Origin: Rachicladosporium sp. CCFEE 5018
Lineage: Eukaryota; Ascomycota; Dothideomycetes; Cladosporiales; Cladosporiaceae
Assembly (NCBI GenBank): GCA_002077045.2
Contig: KZ111143.1
Location: 1,776,314 to 1,786,998 of the forward strand
Direction of reading: 5' to 3'
DNA length: 10,685 nt
This document shows positions 7,549 through 10,685 of this stretch, one piece after another. A program made the position numbers and the translations under genes. The notes beneath the pieces are model-generated. The model worked only from the letters and a program-made list of their open reading frames with translations, was not told the DNA's origin and ran no database searches. Position 1 is the first letter of the stretch; every line of letters starts with the position of its first letter.

Positions 7549-10500
7549 CTACCAAAAGCTACACCACCCAATATAATGCTGACACAAATTCTCCAAACTC
7601 GTCGCCTCGCTCAACAATCGTTCAACCTGCGCATCAACTCCCAACTCCTGCCCCTTCTTGAAATCCTTCCCAGTCAACTTCTCCTTTACGCGTGCCAGCA
7701 CCTGCAGCGCACGCACATTCTGCACTTCCTTATCCACCACCGGATCATTCCCGGGATTCGGCCCATTGGTGGGCGCTTGGTGGGAGGAGGCTCGTACGCG
7801 AGGGCGGAAAGATGAGTTGGTGTTGCCGCCGGGGTCGGAGCCCATGACCGACGGACGACGGGCGGCGGGGTCTACAGGACCATTGCCGTTCATGGGTGCG
7901 GTTGTGGAGGTGTTTGTCAGCGCGCCACCGACCAGTGAAGCGCGGCGATCGGAGGGGAAAGAGGGTTCTGGTGGGGAGTTTTCGCGCGTGTTGAGACGCC
8001 ATGTCAGCAGGGGATCATGCACGAAGGCTTCCAGCACGGCCATGAGGGATTCCTTGTTGTGTCGCAGCAGACGCATGGTGTGCTCGCATGTCGTCCTGAA
8101 GGAGCCCTCGATGTTGCTGACCTCCATCGCGAAGGTGAGCATGCGCGTTAAACGGAAGGGAACACGCTCGGGGTACTTCTCGCGGTGCATAGCGACTTCG
8201 AAGCAGTCGCCGAAGTCGATGTGGATGATCTTACCGGTGATGCGGTCGAGCATCAAATTACTGGGATGTCTGTCGCCGAGTCCGAGGATGTAGCCGACCA
8301 TACTCATCACGCCTAGCGAGCGGGTGTAGTTCGTACGTCGGTCCAGCCATGCTTCGGACGACTTTGACTTGAGCCAGAGCACGCGGTACAAGTCCTGGCC
8401 TGTCGTATTGTCCAGAGCGTAGGAGAAGACTTCGACCTTTTGCATGAGCGTGAGGTTGTCGTAGTCAGGCGCCATTTGCAGCATGATCCGGTGCTCGATG
8501 TTGAGCAAGATGTGGCGACTCTCACGGTACTCGCGGATAAGCATGTGCAGAGTGTCGGAGTTTGGCACCCAGCCGATCAGGCCTGAGGAAGTCGACAGCG
8601 GTACAGCGGAGTAGCGCTGGATGTTGAGATGTCGCTTCAAGCACTCGAGGTCTGATGACAGCAGTGTATTCACAAGACCAAACAGCTGCATCACACGCTC
8701 GTCCTGCCGCATATCCTCGTGACCCTTAAGGAGGTAGTCGTACTGCAGCCCATCACTGCCTATGATTGACAGCCTTCGTGGCCGCTGCTTCGACGAGATC
8801 ACCGACGCAACAGGCTGGAAGGACTGGATGCGTACTACTGGCTTCCCACTCACATAAGTTCCCGGCAGAGCAAGATCCAGATCCCGAGTCGCCTTTAGCT
8901 CAGGCGAGACATACTGCAACTCCAAGCTTATCAGCTGTGGCAATTGTCGCGCGATGCGCTTGAAGACGCCGTAGTAGAGATCCCAAGCTTGATTGAGATC
9001 CCCGATCTCGCGTGTAGTCTTGTATGCCTCGCACCAACCCTTAGCTTCGGCAAGGTCTCGGCCAAAGCTCTGAATGAAGCTGATTTCGCGTAACGTCTCC
9101 GGACCCTTCGATAGCATCTCGTGCAGCGGTGCAAGTGTAGCCAGCATGCCGTCGATGTTGTGATCGCCGAAGTACAGTCGAGAAGCCTCTTCCAGCCCCT
9201 CGTGCCATTGCTCGTGCCACAGCACGGCGATACGGATGAGCTCATGACTGACCAGCCCCGCCTGCTGCACAAGATTCGGACTATGCTGCCGCATCGCCTC
9301 CATGATCCTGCCAGCAGACCTGGACCTCGTCCCCAGATCCGACTTCATCGACACAGTAAGCGGATACACCAGCGCCTGCGGATGCACCCTCCCAACATCC
9401 ACCAACAAATTATGGATCGCCTCCCTCACCAGCCGATTCGGCTGATTGATCCTCGCAATCAACTGCGGAATCACCTCCAGCCAAGTATCGACGCTCACGC
9501 TCGAAATGCCCTGCTGCACATTCTGCGTCACCTCCTGGTGCGAGCCGTGCGCAAACCACAGCGTGAGCAACCTAAGCGTGTCCTGTAGTGAGCTGCTCGA
9601 CGAGAGTGCAATGGACTTGAAGAAGCCTTTGATGGCTGGGGAGACGTGGTCGGTGACGATGAAGGGTGGGACGTCGGCGGACTCGCGATCTGTGCTGGAG
9701 GTGAGACTGGTGACGACCTCGAAGTTCGCCAGTGCCCAGGCGTGCCAGGCCTTGTACCAGTTCTGGTTGTACTGCGTCGCCTGATGGTATGATGTGAGCA
9801 CATCCTGCACATGGTCCGCTTGCCAGTCGCCTTCGTGTTGTTTGATCTGCCAGTCACCTTGTTTGAGATAGCAGCGCGCAAGGAGCATCTTCCAATCGTC
9901 CAGCTCTGCTTTCTCTCGTTGCGAGACTGGCGCCGTCGTCGACCCAAACGGCGCATGTGCGCCATTGCCGTTCACGCCACCATACCCGTTCGCAACCACA
10001 AGAGTGCCGTTTGTCGATGAGCCGGCAGATATGCTCGCACTCCGCCGCTGAAAGTCCTGCCTCAGTCGATCCGTGAAATGCCTTAGCGAACTCACCGCCA
10101 TGTCATGGTGCCCGTTACTCCACATGAACTTGTACACCGCATACTGCACCGAGTAAGGCGCAGTCTCCACACGACCCAAGTTCTCCTTGCTCATGATCGG
10201 TCCCGAGCTGCCCAACAGGGAATTGAGACTCTTCTCCGCCATGCCGCCTCGCTGCGCCTTTCGACAGATCGACGCGAACTTGATGTACATCTCAGTGTTC
10301 TCCTGCGGCGTGATGACGAGCGCGCGGACCTTTAGCATCCGGCCCCAGACTTCGACATTCCGCTGACAGCCCATCAAGCGCTTCGTCCACGTGGCCCGCA
10401 TGCGCTCTTGACGGTCGGGGTCGGTGGCCACTTGCTTGTAGGTTATGATCTCCTCGAGCTCAGCCAGCATCTGCACTCGAACGATCGTGCCATAGGCGCG

Positions 10501-10685
10501 TGTGTAGCTCTCACCCAATAGTGCGCTAAGCTCCTGATCCAGACCATCTCGCGCTTTTGTAATGTGCAAGTGCGCATCGTCGAATTGATTGCGATGTATA
10601 CTCAAGATCGCACCAAAGAACGACCGATCTGGCGCATGCGGCTTCATGGCTCCAAGGTAGTTATCCATGAGCTCCCACTGACCCA
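7549..10685 (-). CDS. TOR: TOR serine/threonine kinase, C-terminal 1044 residues (5' end off window)
   Basis: TOR is the PI3K-related kinase of the TORC1/TORC2 complexes that couples nutrients to translation, ribosome synthesis and autophagy. The visible part is one open exon; the gene continues beyond 10685. Numbering visible residues, the FAT helical repeats run from 1 to about 470, starting GQWELMDNYLGAM and including GESYTRAYG. The FRB domain (about 481-580) has WHEGLEEASRLYFG and NQAWDLYYGVF. The kinase domain has the ATP-contacting LKGHEDMRQDE (Lys653), the catalytic loop GLGDRHPSN (Asp804, Asn809) and IDFGD (Asp823). A low-complexity linker (about 900-980) precedes the FATC (1012-1044), which ends YIGWCSFW as in mTOR. 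A Gly/Asn/Ser-rich insert lies in FAT at about 211-250. All catalytic residues are intact. Full-length TOR is about 2400-2500 residues, so more than half is missing at the N-terminal side. Very sure. Confidence 0.98.
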   Translation of the reverse strand, partial: GQWELMDNYLGAMKPHAPDRSFFGAILSIHRNQFDDAHLHITKARDGLDQELSALLGESYTRAYGTIVRVQMLAELEEIITYKQVATDPDRQERMRATWTKRLMGCQRNVEVWGRMLKVRALVITPQENTEMYIKFASICRKAQRGGMAEKSLNSLLGSSGPIMSKENLGRVETAPYSVQYAVYKFMWSNGHHDMAVSSLRHFTDRLRQDFQRRSASISAGSSTNGTLVVANGYGGVNGNGAHAPFGSTTAPVSQREKAELDDWKMLLARCYLKQGDWQIKQHEGDWQADHVQDVLTSYHQATQYNQNWYKAWHAWALANFEVVTSLTSSTDRESADVPPFIVTDHVSPAIKGFFKSIALSSSSSLQDTLRLLTLWFAHGSHQEVTQNVQQGISSVSVDTWLEVIPQLIARINQPNRLVREAIHNLLVDVGRVHPQALVYPLTVSMKSDLGTRSRSAGRIMEAMRQHSPNLVQQAGLVSHELIRIAVLWHEQWHEGLEEASRLYFGDHNIDGMLATLAPLHEMLSKGPETLREISFIQSFGRDLAEAKGWCEAYKTTREIGDLNQAWDLYYGVFKRIARQLPQLISLELQYVSPELKATRDLDLALPGTYVSGKPVVRIQSFQPVASVISSKQRPRRLSIIGSDGLQYDYLLKGHEDMRQDERVMQLFGLVNTLLSSDLECLKRHLNIQRYSAVPLSTSSGLIGWVPNSDTLHMLIREYRESRHILLNIEHRIMLQMAPDYDNLTLMQKVEVFSYALDNTTGQDLYRVLWLKSKSSEAWLDRRTNYTRSLGVMSMVGYILGLGDRHPSNLMLDRITGKIIHIDFGDCFEVAMHREKYPERVPFRLTRMLTFAMEVSNIEGSFRTTCEHTMRLLRHNKESLMAVLEAFVHDPLLTWRLNTRENSPPEPSFPSDRRASLVGGALTNTSTTAPMNGNGPVDPAARRPSVMGSDPGGNTNSSFRPRVRASSHQAPTNGPNPGNDPVVDKEVQNVRALQVLARVKEKLTGKDFKKGQELGVDAQVERLLSEATSLENLCQHYIGWCSFW

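Noticed and set aside
1..10685. CRISPR, transposon, tRNA, rRNA or biosynthetic cluster signatures
   Set aside because: No regularly spaced repeats, terminal inverted repeats with target duplications, transposase-like frames, cloverleaf-forming segments or cluster-type enzymes were seen on either strand.

Overview
The window looks like ordinary chromosomal DNA of a filamentous ascomycete (Pezizomycotina, possibly a Dothideomycete; the finer placement is a guess). The evidence is GC-rich coding sequence, short spliceosomal introns (52-63 bp in three genes, up to 145 bp in a fourth) with CTAAC/CTGAC branch sites about 10 nt before the acceptor, and fungal-type versions of conserved eukaryotic proteins. 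I see no rRNA, tRNA, transposon, viral or bacterial-type element.

From left to right there are five genes. (1) Positions 1-3634, + strand: most of translation initiation factor eIF4G, with its 5' end outside the window, three visible exons, an eIF4E-binding motif, a MIF4G domain and a Gly/Arg-rich tail. (2) Positions 3635-4658: a 1 kb intergenic stretch holding the eIF4G 3' flank and the promoter of the next gene, with a stress-type CCCCT/TGACGTA composite site. (3) Positions 4659-5177, + strand: a three-exon gene for a 90-residue, very hydrophilic protein that I do not recognise. (4) Positions 5301-6224, - strand: a two-exon gene for mitochondrial short-chain enoyl-CoA hydratase. (5) Positions 6471-7131, + strand: a two-exon gene for the fungal 21 kDa-type subunit of respiratory complex I, divergent from (4) across a 246 bp shared promoter. 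(6) Positions 7549-10685, - strand: the C-terminal 1044 residues of the TOR kinase (FAT, FRB, kinase and FATC domains), with the 5' end outside the window.

Functionally, TOR and eIF4G sit on one pathway, since TOR signalling controls cap-dependent translation. The two central mitochondrial genes join beta-oxidation to electron transport. This clustering may be accidental. All four complete or partly complete spliced genes need introns joined to give the right protein: the first in-frame ATG of the long eIF4G frame (158) lies inside an intron, the enoyl-CoA hydratase start is at 6224 rather than 5873, and the complex I subunit starts at 6471 rather than 6526. I found no convincing undescribed system. 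The least explained items are the 90-residue protein with its stress-type promoter, the shared promoter with FarA-type and CCAAT motifs, and a TOR kinase-FATC linker rich in basophilic phosphosite motifs.
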